Positions 10,412 to 18,146 of a stretch of 64,000 nt of DNA are shown here, one piece after another. Positions within the stretch are counted from its first letter, which is position 1, and every line of letters starts with the position of its first letter. Made by a program: the position numbers and the translations under genes. Origin of the DNA: an uncultured SAR324 cluster bacterium (lineage in GTDB: Bacteria; SAR324; NAC60-12); assembly GCA_905182865.1 (NCBI GenBank), contig CAJJCY010000004.1, positions 62,001-126,000 of the forward strand, in the 5' to 3' direction. The notes beneath the pieces were generated by a model. The model was not told where the DNA came from. It was given only the letters and a program-made list of their open reading frames with translations, and searched no databases.

Positions 10412-11413
10412 TTAATCAATCTCTTCATTCTTGACAGTAGAGTTTCTGCTCCACCATTTATCAAGTCCCACAAGCATTCCATCTATTCCACCACGTGCAA
10501 AAATGACAACTAGAACTAGCATGGGACCAAAATATAATTGCCAATACTCTGTGATACCAGAGAGAAATTCTTCCAAAAATAGAAAAGCAACTGCACCAAT
10601 GACCGGGCCGAAAAGCGTTCCCAATCCTCCCAAAACTGTCATGATGATCAAATCACCTGATCTTGTCCAATGCATAACAGACGGATTAACAAATTCAGTC
10701 TGGTTAGCAGATAAAACACCAGCTATTCCACAAATTGTTCCTGCAATCACGAAAGCAACAAGCTGATATCGGAAAACTGGGAAGCCAATGGCACGCATAC
10801 GTTGTTCATTTGATTTTGCTCCACGAATCACCATTCCAAAACGAGAGTTAATTAACCTGTGTGAAAGATACAAACTGAGCAGCAGAATGACAAAGTTAAG
10901 ATAATAGAGTGAATTATCATATGTAATATCAATCAAACCATTAAAGTCACTGCGCATGTATAGGCTTAAACCGTCATCCCCCCCGTATCTTTCGTTGCCT
11001 ACTGCAACGAAATACAACATCTGCGAAAAGGCTAGTGTAATCATAATGAAATATACTCCACGAGTCCGCAGTGAAATTGCCCCAATCACCAACCCTGTTA
11101 AGGCTGAAAACACAATTGCAAGTGTAATTTGAAGGAAACCATTTGCCATCCATTCAATTCCATCCTCTACGGCATGCATGGTTCCAATACCAACCATATA
11201 TGAACCTATTCCTAAATAAACTGCATGTCCAAAGCTTACCATTCCTCCGAAACCCAAAATTAAATTCAAGCTGACAGCACCAATCGAAAGAATAAGCATC
11301 CTGGAAAACATTACTGTGTAAAATGGTTCATCAAAATAATCTGCAAGCAGTGGAACAACACCTAAACCAAGCATTAAAATAACTATAAAGATTATACGTG
11401 GAGTCCCTTTCAT
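10412..11413 (-). CDS. livM: Branched-chain amino acid ABC transporter permease LivM
   Basis: A 333-residue integral membrane protein with about 8-10 hydrophobic segments and the LivM-type motifs LNLILGFGGMVSFGHA and GGLGTLFGPVIGA. It forms the translocation channel with LivH. Its start follows the livH stop directly (TAG then ATG), and its own stop is one base before the livG start, so the genes are tightly coupled. No interruption is seen. Confidence 0.92.
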   Translation of the reverse strand: MKGTPRIIFIVILMLGLGVVPLLADYFDEPFYTVMFSRMLILSIGAVSLNLILGFGGMVSFGHAVYLGIGSYMVGIGTMHAVEDGIEWMANGFLQITLAIVFSALTGLVIGAISLRTRGVYFIMITLAFSQMLYFVAVGNERYGGDDGLSLYMRSDFNGLIDITYDNSLYYLNFVILLLSLYLSHRLINSRFGMVIRGAKSNEQRMRAIGFPVFRYQLVAFVIAGTICGIAGVLSANQTEFVNPSVMHWTRSGDLIIMTVLGGLGTLFGPVIGAVAFLFLEEFLSGITEYWQLYFGPMLVLVVIFARGGIDGMLVGLDKWWSRNSTVKNEEID

Positions 11414-12337
11414 CTAAGCACCTCTTGGTGGAAAAAGTCCCTGAGGCTTGATGGCCAGAATAAGTGCCATCAAGAGGTAGATTAACATGGAAGAAATTGC
11501 AGGTGCAGCAGTATCGGCTACATCATTGGAAAAAAAGAGTCCTAAAATATCTGGAAGAAAGGAACGTCCGAGAGTGTCAATCAAGCCCACCAACAAGGCA
11601 GCAACAAAGGCACCCTTGATGGATCCGACACCTCCAATCACAATCACAACTAAAGTAATGATTAAGATCCCTTCGCCCATTCCAATTTCAACAGTCATGA
11701 TTGGTCCTGCCATTAAACCTGCTAAACCGGCCAGCGCAGCTCCAAGACCAAAAACAATAGTATAGAGAAAATTGATGTTCACTCCCAGTGCACTGATCAT
11801 CTGCCGATTACTAGCTCCAGCACGAATCAACATGCCCAGTTTTGTGCGTGATACAAGCAGATAGAGTAAAAAAGCAACCAGGATTCCAACTGCAATGATG
11901 ACCAGCCGAAAAGCAGGATAACGAATTCCCAGGAAGAGCTCTACACTACCGTTTAGAACTTCTGGAAGTGGAATGTCTAAACCGATTGGTCCCCAAATGA
12001 GTCTTACAAATTCATTAAAAAAAAGGATAAGTCCGAATGTTGCCAAAACTTGATCGAGATGATTACGGGTGTAAAGTGTGCGTATTGCAATCATTTCTAC
12101 GATCATGCCAAAAGCCATACAGGCAGGAATGGCCAAAATAGCGCCCAGGAGAAATGAACCTGTCCATTTTGTTAAAGTTGCTGCGAAATAGGCCCCCATC
12201 ATGTAGAGTGACCCGTGTGCCAGGTTGATCAGATCCATGATGCCAAAGATCAGGGTTAGTCCTGCTGCCAGTAAAAATAGTAAAATTCCGAATTGAAACC
12301 CATTCAGGGTTTGCTCCAAAAGTAGGGTCCAGTTCAC
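11414..12337 (-). CDS. livH: Branched-chain amino acid ABC transporter permease LivH
   Basis: A 307-residue membrane protein with the LivH family motifs LIFGIMDLINLAHGSLYM near the N-terminus and VVIVIGGVGSIKGAF near the C-terminus. It pairs with LivM as the second channel subunit. It lies 90 bases downstream of the binding-protein gene livJ, separated by a hairpin that may reduce read-through into the transporter part. Intact. Confidence 0.93.
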   Translation of the reverse strand: MNWTLLLEQTLNGFQFGILLFLLAAGLTLIFGIMDLINLAHGSLYMMGAYFAATLTKWTGSFLLGAILAIPACMAFGMIVEMIAIRTLYTRNHLDQVLATFGLILFFNEFVRLIWGPIGLDIPLPEVLNGSVELFLGIRYPAFRLVIIAVGILVAFLLYLLVSRTKLGMLIRAGASNRQMISALGVNINFLYTIVFGLGAALAGLAGLMAGPIMTVEIGMGEGILIITLVVIVIGGVGSIKGAFVAALLVGLIDTLGRSFLPDILGLFFSNDVADTAAPAISSMLIYLLMALILAIKPQGLFPPRGA

Positions 12338-12388
12338 TAGAACCTTTTACTAAAGTTGTGATTGTGTGGAAGGAAAAATGAAGAGACT

Positions 12389-12406
12389 GAGGGACCTAAG
12401 TCCCTC
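12389..12406 (-). terminator. Intercistronic hairpin livJ-livH
   Basis: GAGGGAC (12389-12395) and GTCCCTC (12400-12406) form a perfect 7-bp stem with a 4-base loop. In the direction of transcription it follows the livJ stop and precedes livH. Only a weak, delayed T-rich stretch follows, so I read it as an attenuator or mRNA-stabilising hairpin, as is common after binding-protein genes, rather than a strong terminator. Confidence 0.5.
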
Positions 12407-12427
12407 CGCCAGTTGGAAAGTGACAAA

Positions 12428-13599
12428 CTACCAGGACATCTTACAGTCTTTAGCGTAAGGATCCTGGTGGTTGGTGTAAACAGTTTTTATGATAGTTGTG
12501 GTGTAATTACCGTCAGTATCTTTAACTGCTTTACGCAGGTAGAAATTCTGAATTGGGAAATGGTTATTTCCGTATTTAAACGGTCCACGCACTGATGGGA
12601 AATTCGCTTTTCGCATGGCAGTCCTCATTCCTTTTTTGTTGGATAAATCTCCACCAACTGCAGTTACAGCACTGTTTATCAGCATGATAGTGTCATAAGA
12701 CTGTGCTGCATAGAAAGTCGGATAGCGTCCGGTCTTCTTTCGATAATCGGTTACAAAACGTTTGTTAACCGCATTATCCAAGTCTGGAGCCCAGAACTGT
12801 GTCATCAAACTTCCCTCAGCCAAATCCTTCAAACGAGGAAGGTTTAAGGAATCAACTGTGAATGCAGAGTATAAAGGAATTGAACCATTCAAGCCCGCTT
12901 GGGCATACTGTTTGAAAAACTGCATTCCATGCTTTCCTGGATAAAAAACGAACACTGCATCTGGTTTAGCAGCACGAATCTTGGCCAGTTCAGCAGAAAA
13001 ATCAAGCTGTGCCGGAAACTTGGTCATGTCTTTTCCAATGATGTTTCCTTTGAAGGTTCGAGTTACCCCAGCAACCATGCCTTTGCCTGCTACAATTTTC
13101 CCAGGATTAAATAAATTTCTAGGATCCCAAGTTGATTTAATACCTCCCCCATAGCCATCGTGGTTTGGTCATTCTGCCAGGACGTTGAGAAAAAATCTTC
13201 GTGGCAGAGCTTGCCTGCTACAGGGCCAGGTCCTGCATTGGAGGTAATCATAAAAGGGCCTTTCCCCACTACCGAATTACGGGAAGCCATTAATACGTGG
13301 CTCCAAATGTAGCCTGTGACAAAATGAACTTTGTCTTTTTTGACTAACTTTTCAGTCTTTAGTTTACCTACATCAGGTTTAAATGTGTCGTCCTCATAAA
13401 ACATTTTAACATTTGAACTGCCCATTTTGCGGCCCAAGTGATCAAGCGCAAGCTCAACCGCATCCCGCATATCATTTCCAATTGCACCTGCGCCACCAGT
13501 GAGTGTAGTAACAAATCCAATTTTAACTGTTTCAGCAAATGTAACCTGACCTACCAGCAGTGCACCAATTGAAAGTGTACCCAAAATACCTAATTTCAT
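12428..13599 (-). CDS. livJ: Branched-chain amino acid ABC transporter substrate-binding protein, frameshifted
   Basis: Periplasmic binding protein of the LivJ/Peripla_BP_6 family, about 390 residues once the frame is restored. The upstream part starts MKLGILGTLS with a signal peptide ending VTFA, then ETVKIGFVTTLTGG and the GPFMITSNAGPGP region. The downstream part starts near MVAGVTRTFKGN and ends KDCKMSW. The two parts lie in different frames; the break is near 13125, between LNQLG and NPGKIVAGKG. The start at 13599 is preferred over the ATG at 13602 because the AGGAGG ribosome-binding site at 13604-13609 is only one base from the latter. It is the first gene of the liv operon. Confidence 0.85.
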
Positions 13600-13626
13600 C
13601 ATACCTCCTAAATTTAAGTTCGTAAA

Positions 13627-13682
13627 TTTTTCAAGAAAGTCTTGAAAAAACAATTGATTTAAAGCGGGATTCTAAATCAATT
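13627..13682. promoter_or_regulatory. Two adjacent perfect hairpins in the livJ upstream region
   Basis: Hairpin 1 pairs 13627-13636 with 13640-13649 (TTTTTCAAGA / TCTTGAAAAA, loop AAG). Hairpin 2 pairs 13652-13661 with 13673-13682 (AATTGATTTA / TAAATCAATT, 11-base loop). Both are perfect 10-bp inverted repeats and lie 28 to 83 bases before the livJ start, so they may be operators or 5' leader structures controlling the liv operon. The rest of the gap to 13954 is AT-rich without a recognisable gene. Confidence 0.5.
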
Positions 13683-13954
13683 TGTTTTATGTGTCAACAA
13701 AAAATGCAATAAATTGAATTTAATTAAAGATACAGTAAAAACTGTTGCTGATTCTGAGATTGATTTTCAAGAAAAACTCTGGAAAAGGGAAAATAAAATT
13801 ATACTATTCGCCATATAGTTCTGATTTTACTGTTAAACACTGTTGACTACAAATAATGTATGACAATGGCTATAATAACTGTATAAGCTAAAACTTGTTT
13901 CTCTCATATACAGCAAGAGTGATTAGTGCAAGTAAGCGGTTTATTTTGTTTGTC

Positions 13955-14713
13955 TTACCAGTATGTCAGTACGCATTTTGTGTCGTGTTCAACCAAGCTA
14001 TAAAATTTTAAGTTATGACCCAGTCCAGGACTGCTCCGGTGTCGCAACTCGTGGATCAGGGTGTTTAATAATTGTGTTTTTTTGGGCCAGCCAAAAAACC
14101 AAAAATTTGAACGATGAATCTTGATTTGCTCTTCCCCCCAGTATATACCAGCTTCTCCATACTGAATCCAATTTTTATGCACCGGTCGCTCTCTTGTGTA
14201 ACGTATTGGGACAGTCCTAATTTTGACTTTCATTATTGACGGAAAACATGGAACTTGCAGCAGGCTTTCTGCGTATTCAGTTATTAATTTCTGTCTTGCC
14301 TCAGGGTTTTCGAGAATAGGATCCAGCAGATGCCAACGGTCCAGAACAAAAAATAAGGTAATACAACCAAGCAGAAGGGCTAAAAACCATTGTGCATATT
14401 TGGATAGTGGGTTTTTTTTTGAATAACTTTTGTCAAGGTGTCTTTTTTTCCAGTAAAACCATTCCTCCCATTCAAGTTGCAAATTATTAATTTGCTCAGT
14501 TTTCCATTGTTCGGAAACATCTTCAGTAGATTTTATATTATTGGGCAGTTCCGGATTCTGAAAAAATAAATGCTCCTGACATTTGTGACAGTGAATTCGG
14601 ACAAAGCGCTCCCCATTTTTACCAGACATTGGTACAAATATAAATTTTTCTTCACCACAAGAAGGACAATGGAGAGTAACAGCTTCTTCAGGGGAAGTAA
14701 CAGCAGATATCAT
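13955..14713 (-). CDS. Zinc-ribbon, membrane-anchored protein with HExxH motif (possible metallopeptidase)
   Basis: A 252-residue protein I cannot assign to a named family. The N-terminus has a zinc-ribbon pattern C16-x2-C19 ... C42-x2-C45. A hydrophobic segment at about 107-125 is probably a transmembrane helix. The C-terminal domain has HELRH at 221-225 followed by GLGH at 230-233, an arrangement like the SprT/minimal-gluzincin fold, where HExxH plus a later histidine bind zinc. I infer a membrane-bound zinc peptidase or peptidase-like protein. It stands alone between livJ and an acyl-CoA dehydrogenase remnant. Confidence 0.6.
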   Translation of the reverse strand: MISAVTSPEEAVTLHCPSCGEEKFIFVPMSGKNGERFVRIHCHKCQEHLFFQNPELPNNIKSTEDVSEQWKTEQINNLQLEWEEWFYWKKRHLDKSYSKKNPLSKYAQWFLALLLGCITLFFVLDRWHLLDPILENPEARQKLITEYAESLLQVPCFPSIMKVKIRTVPIRYTRERPVHKNWIQYGEAGIYWGEEQIKIHRSNFWFFGWPKKTQLLNTLIHELRHRSSPGLGHNLKFYSLVEHDTKCVLTYW

Positions 14714-14746
14714 TTAAATATCAGGTTATTTACAGTAAAACATGCA

Positions 14747-15106
14747 TTAGTTATCTTTGAGTGTCTGCGAGGCAATAATTAGTTTTTGAACCTCAGTATC
14801 ATCTTCATAGATCCTGAGCGCACTGATTTACTGATAGAGTTGCTCAACAGCGAATCCGGAAACGACACCGGATCCACCAAAAATTTGTACTGCTTTGTCT
14901 ATAACTTGTTGTTCCGATTCTGATGCAAATAATTTGGCCATGGCAGCTTCACGTGGAATTCTGTATGTACTATTGTCTTTGTCCAGGCAAACACGATAAA
15001 TGAGATGTGCACTTGCATCAATATCAAGAAACATGTCTCTAAGTTTGGCTTGGATGAGTTGTAAATTAATCATTGGAGAACCAAGCATTTTCCGATTTTG
15101 ACACAT
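14747..15106 (-). pseudogene. Acyl-CoA dehydrogenase, 3' remnant with in-frame stop
   Basis: Only the C-terminal part of an acyl-CoA dehydrogenase is present: QNRKMLGSP, LQLIQAKLRDMFLDIDASAH, AMAKLFASESEQQVIDKA and VQIFGGSGVV are typical of the flavoenzyme's C-terminal helical domain. A TAA at 14828-14830 interrupts it, yet the same frame continues with ISALRIYEDDTEVQKLII to a second stop at 14747, exactly where the family's LRIYEGT.E segment belongs. The N-terminal two thirds (FAD and substrate domains) are missing upstream of 15106. This is a decayed gene and may mark the edge of the accessory block to its right. Confidence 0.8.
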
Positions 15107-15560
15107 TCACTGTGAGCAATTCCTGATTGTTTTGAATAAATCACCTGTAATTCTAGTAAAAGCCAGCAACTCTTTCATACTCATCACAGTTAATGGACCT
15201 ATGATTTCGTGCACATCTCCTCAGGAACAAAATTTTATCCAGAAACAGTTATTACAACGACATTAACATCTTCCGAATAGCGAGGTTTCTAAAACGGACC
15301 CATATTTCTACATAAGATTCAAAAGGTTAAGGGATTTTTTCGTTCCGGTAGATTTAAAGTTATGGTTGCAACTCACTGATCAACAGACCAAAGAAAATGT
15401 TCTGGAGATTGTTCATGACAAGATATTGATATTTCTGGCATTGGTGATTCGCCACTGTATTAAATTATTTTTGGGAAACAATAAGTAGAATTATTATTAT
15501 TAGATTTTATTAAAATTTATGATACAAATAGTATTATAATGATACACTTTTTAATTAACC

Positions 15561-15585
15561 ATATTAATACACCCTGTATTAATAT
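15561..15585. promoter_or_regulatory. Perfect inverted repeat, operator-like
   Basis: ATATTAATAC (15561-15570) and GTATTAATAT (15576-15585) form a perfect 10-bp dyad around ACCCT. A symmetric AT-rich dyad with a 5-base centre is typical of dimeric repressor sites. There is no T tract, so it is not a terminator. The nearest possible target is the aldehyde dehydrogenase operon 750 bases away, so its role is unclear. Confidence 0.4.
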
Positions 15586-16108
15586 AATACATAATTGCTA
15601 AAATATGGTTATATTTGATGCGGTATATAAAATAACCTAAAACCGTTTCATTTCGAGCAATGAGATAAATATTGTCTAGGCTATCTTTCTAATATCATTA
15701 AGTGTTATCCATACTGTCGAAATGACTGTGAGTGTATCAGATTTTTTATTAGACGGGTATTTATGATGTTATCGTAAAAGCTTTATTTGGCATTTCTTAT
15801 TAAATGTAACTTGTTGATATTATTAAGAACGTATTTTTTAAATTTGACTTTTTACGAATGCATCATTCATTACTTACAGGCACAGTTCAAAATGAATAAA
15901 GTGTAGCACACGTCTAAGGTTATAACTAAAAAAATTTAATTAAGGCAAACATTGCTAAGGAAGCTAAGGGCAACGGGTGTAATTATCGCTTAGTCTAAAC
16001 AAATACAAACTACGGAATACTTTAATAGTTTTTATAATTTCATCAGTCTTTGATTCGATTTGAATAAATCATTAGATTATTTTATATTATTGATCGATTA
16101 TTACTATT

Positions 16109-16143
16109 AATTCGATAGTAATAATTATTTTTACTATCGAATT
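16109..16143. repeat. Perfect 13-bp inverted repeat upstream of the aldehyde dehydrogenase operon
   Basis: AATTCGATAGTAA (16109-16121) is the exact reverse complement of TTACTATCGAATT (16131-16143), with a 9-base loop. It lies 190 bases before the start at 16333. It is not followed by a T tract on either strand. It could be an operator, a leader hairpin, or a trace of a small mobile element. Confidence 0.5.
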
Positions 16144-16332
16144 CACATTAAGCTATTGATTTATATAATTTATTTATGTTAGGAAAATACTCTCTACGTC
16201 GGGGCTTAGGGCTCTATTCAATATAATCTTGTGTTTCACACAGTATATAAGGAGAATGTGTTTTTATTTTCAAAATCAAATAAAGATTCTACACGTTGAA
16301 ATTTATAATTTCATAGAGAAAAGGAGTTGCCT

Positions 16333-17823
16333 ATGCCGGTTAGTACATCAGAAACACCAAAATCAATTGGAATGAAAGATGCCGCTTTGTTCCGTCAGCA
16401 AGTCTACATAAACGGTAAATGGTTGGATGCTGACAGCGGGGAAACTACCGTAATCACTAATCCTTCCACCGGTGAAGTTTTAGGTACTGTCCCTAACTGC
16501 GGAGCAGCGGAAGCAAAACGTGCGATTGAGGCGGCAAATGCGGCCTGGCCAAAATGGCGTTCCAAAACAGCAAAAGAGCGAGCTGTGATAATGCGCCGAT
16601 GGTATGAGTTGATGATGGAAAATCAGGAGGATCTCGCCCGTTTGATGACAGCAGAACAAGGGAAACCGTTGACTGAATCACGTGGTGAAATTTCTTATGC
16701 GGCTAGTTTTATTGAATGGTTTGGCGAAGAGGGTAAGCGCTTATATGGTGATACAATTCCCGCACATGCTACAGATAAACGGATTGTCGTTATCAAACAG
16801 CCGATTGGAGTTACTGTGGCCATTACACCATGGAATTTTCCGGCTGCTATGATTACACGAAAGGCTGCACCAGCATTAGCTGCTGGATGTCCAATGGTCA
16901 TTAAACCTGCTCCAGACACTCCCTTTTCTGCATTCGCTCTTTGTGAACTTGCCGAAAGAGCAGGAGTTCCTGCAGGTATTTTGAGCACAATTACAGGAGA
17001 TGCGATTGGAATTGGAAGTGAATTTACGGGAAATCCTATTGTGCGTAAATTGACTTTTACTGGTTCAACAGGAGTTGGTAAGCTTTTGATGAAACAGTGT
17101 TCAGGAACAGTGAAAAAGCTTGCGCTCGAACTTGGTGGAAATGCTCCATTTATCGTTTTTGACGATGCGGATCTTGAAGCGGCAGTGGCAGGGGCAATGG
17201 CTAGTAAATTCCGCAATGCAGGTCAAACCTGTGTCTGTGCAAACCGAATTATGGTGCAAAGTAAAGTCTATGATAAATTCACGAAAATATTCGCTGATGC
17301 AGCCAAACGTCTAAAAGTTGCAGATGGTTTTGAAGAGAGTTCGGATCTAGGACCGCTGATCAACGAAGCGGCTGTTAAAAAAATTGAAAGCCATGTTAAG
17401 GACGCTGTGTCCAAAGGCGCCAAATTACTGACAGGAGGTCAACGTCACAAACTTGGTGGCACTTTTTACGAGCCGACCGTACTCTCTGGAGTTACTACAG
17501 ATATGCTGGTAGCCAAAGAGGAAACATTTGGGCCAATGGCACCTGTTTTTAAGTTTGAAACGGAAAAAGAGGCCTTGGAGATGGCTAATGATACCGAATT
17601 CGGTTTAGCCGCCTATTTTTATAGCCGGGATATCGGCACAATATGGAGAGTCGCAGAGGGTCTCGAATATGGAATCGTCGGTATAAATGAAGGCATTATT
17701 TCTACTGAAGCAGCTCCTTTCGGAGGAGTGAAAGAATCCGGAACAGGACGCGAAGGTTCTAAATATGGTATTGAAGACTACCTGGAATTAAAGTACCTTT
17801 GCATGGGCGGAATTAATGATTAA
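16333..17823 (+). CDS. gabD: NAD(P)-dependent aldehyde dehydrogenase, succinate-semialdehyde type
   Basis: A 496-residue aldehyde dehydrogenase with catalytic Cys300 (GQTCVC), general-base Glu266 (LELGG) and the NAD-binding GSTGVGK. The closest family by sequence pattern (ADTIPAHATDKRI-like segment, ITPWNFPAAMITRK) is GabD, which oxidises succinate semialdehyde to succinate; glutarate semialdehyde is an alternative substrate. The ATG at 16333 has a good AAGGAG site 6 bases upstream and is preferred over the TTG at 16327. It is followed by the MoaD-like gene and the aldehyde:ferredoxin oxidoreductase on the same strand, so it is probably the first gene of an aldehyde-oxidation operon. Confidence 0.85.
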   Translation: MPVSTSETPKSIGMKDAALFRQQVYINGKWLDADSGETTVITNPSTGEVLGTVPNCGAAEAKRAIEAANAAWPKWRSKTAKERAVIMRRWYELMMENQEDLARLMTAEQGKPLTESRGEISYAASFIEWFGEEGKRLYGDTIPAHATDKRIVVIKQPIGVTVAITPWNFPAAMITRKAAPALAAGCPMVIKPAPDTPFSAFALCELAERAGVPAGILSTITGDAIGIGSEFTGNPIVRKLTFTGSTGVGKLLMKQCSGTVKKLALELGGNAPFIVFDDADLEAAVAGAMASKFRNAGQTCVCANRIMVQSKVYDKFTKIFADAAKRLKVADGFEESSDLGPLINEAAVKKIESHVKDAVSKGAKLLTGGQRHKLGGTFYEPTVLSGVTTDMLVAKEETFGPMAPVFKFETEKEALEMANDTEFGLAAYFYSRDIGTIWRVAEGLEYGIVGINEGIISTEAAPFGGVKESGTGREGSKYGIEDYLELKYLCMGGIND

Positions 17824-17872
17824 AGCCTAACATGTGGGCAGCAAAATCAATCTGTTTTAGTGAAATTATATT

Positions 17873-18106
17873 GTGAAAATTAATATTGAGTTAATGGGTT
17901 CATTGGAGGATTACCTTCCAGACTCAGAACGGGGTCAGTCAGTTTTGAATCTCAAAGATGAGTCTACAATTGCTGATTTGTTGAGCCATCTTAAAATAAA
18001 GCGAAGGGTCATTGTTGCAGTAAATGGAGATGAGGAAAAGGGATCGGAATATGTTCTATCTGAAGGCGACGAGGTACTTGTCTTTACTGTAATCAGTGGT
18101 GGGTAG
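17873..18106 (+). CDS. MoaD/ThiS-family sulfur-carrier protein
   Basis: A 77-residue ubiquitin-like protein starting at GTG 17873 (MKINIELMGSLEDYL) and ending in the diagnostic Gly-Gly (VISGG). MoaD-like proteins are thiocarboxylated at the C-terminal glycine and donate sulfur to the dithiolene of molybdopterin. Placement directly before an aldehyde:ferredoxin oxidoreductase gene is a known pattern for tungstopterin enzymes, so a role in cofactor supply for that enzyme is likely. No MoaE partner is seen. A ThiS role in thiamine synthesis is possible but not supported by neighbours. Confidence 0.8.
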   Translation: MKINIELMGSLEDYLPDSERGQSVLNLKDESTIADLLSHLKIKRRVIVAVNGDEEKGSEYVLSEGDEVLVFTVISGG

Positions 18107-18146
18107 AGCTTAATTTAGAATTACTAAAATCTATAGGAGAAAATTT

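Larger units (their letters stand above)
15107..16332. other. Long AT-rich region without a clear gene
   Basis: About 1.2 kb with no recognisable full gene. On the plus strand an open stretch without ATG spans 15267-15488 (about 73 codons, containing LWLQLTDQQTKENVLEIV), which I do not recognise and which may be debris. On the minus strand a short open stretch near 15107-15225 ends FKTIRNCSQ, also unrecognised. Two strong inverted repeats are listed separately. Ribosome-binding-like sequences occur at 16249-16254 and 16321-16326, and only the second serves a real gene. Confidence 0.5.

Noticed and set aside
15900-16332. Sigma-54 (-24/-12) promoter before the aldehyde dehydrogenase operon
   Set aside because: GG and GC pairs occur (for example near 15940-15955 and 16200-16215) but never at the required 10-base spacing.
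16256-16335. Small leader open frame starting at 16256 ahead of the aldehyde dehydrogenase
   Set aside because: The AAGGAG at 16249-16254 is only one base from this ATG, and the product is unlike any protein and overlaps the real gene start.
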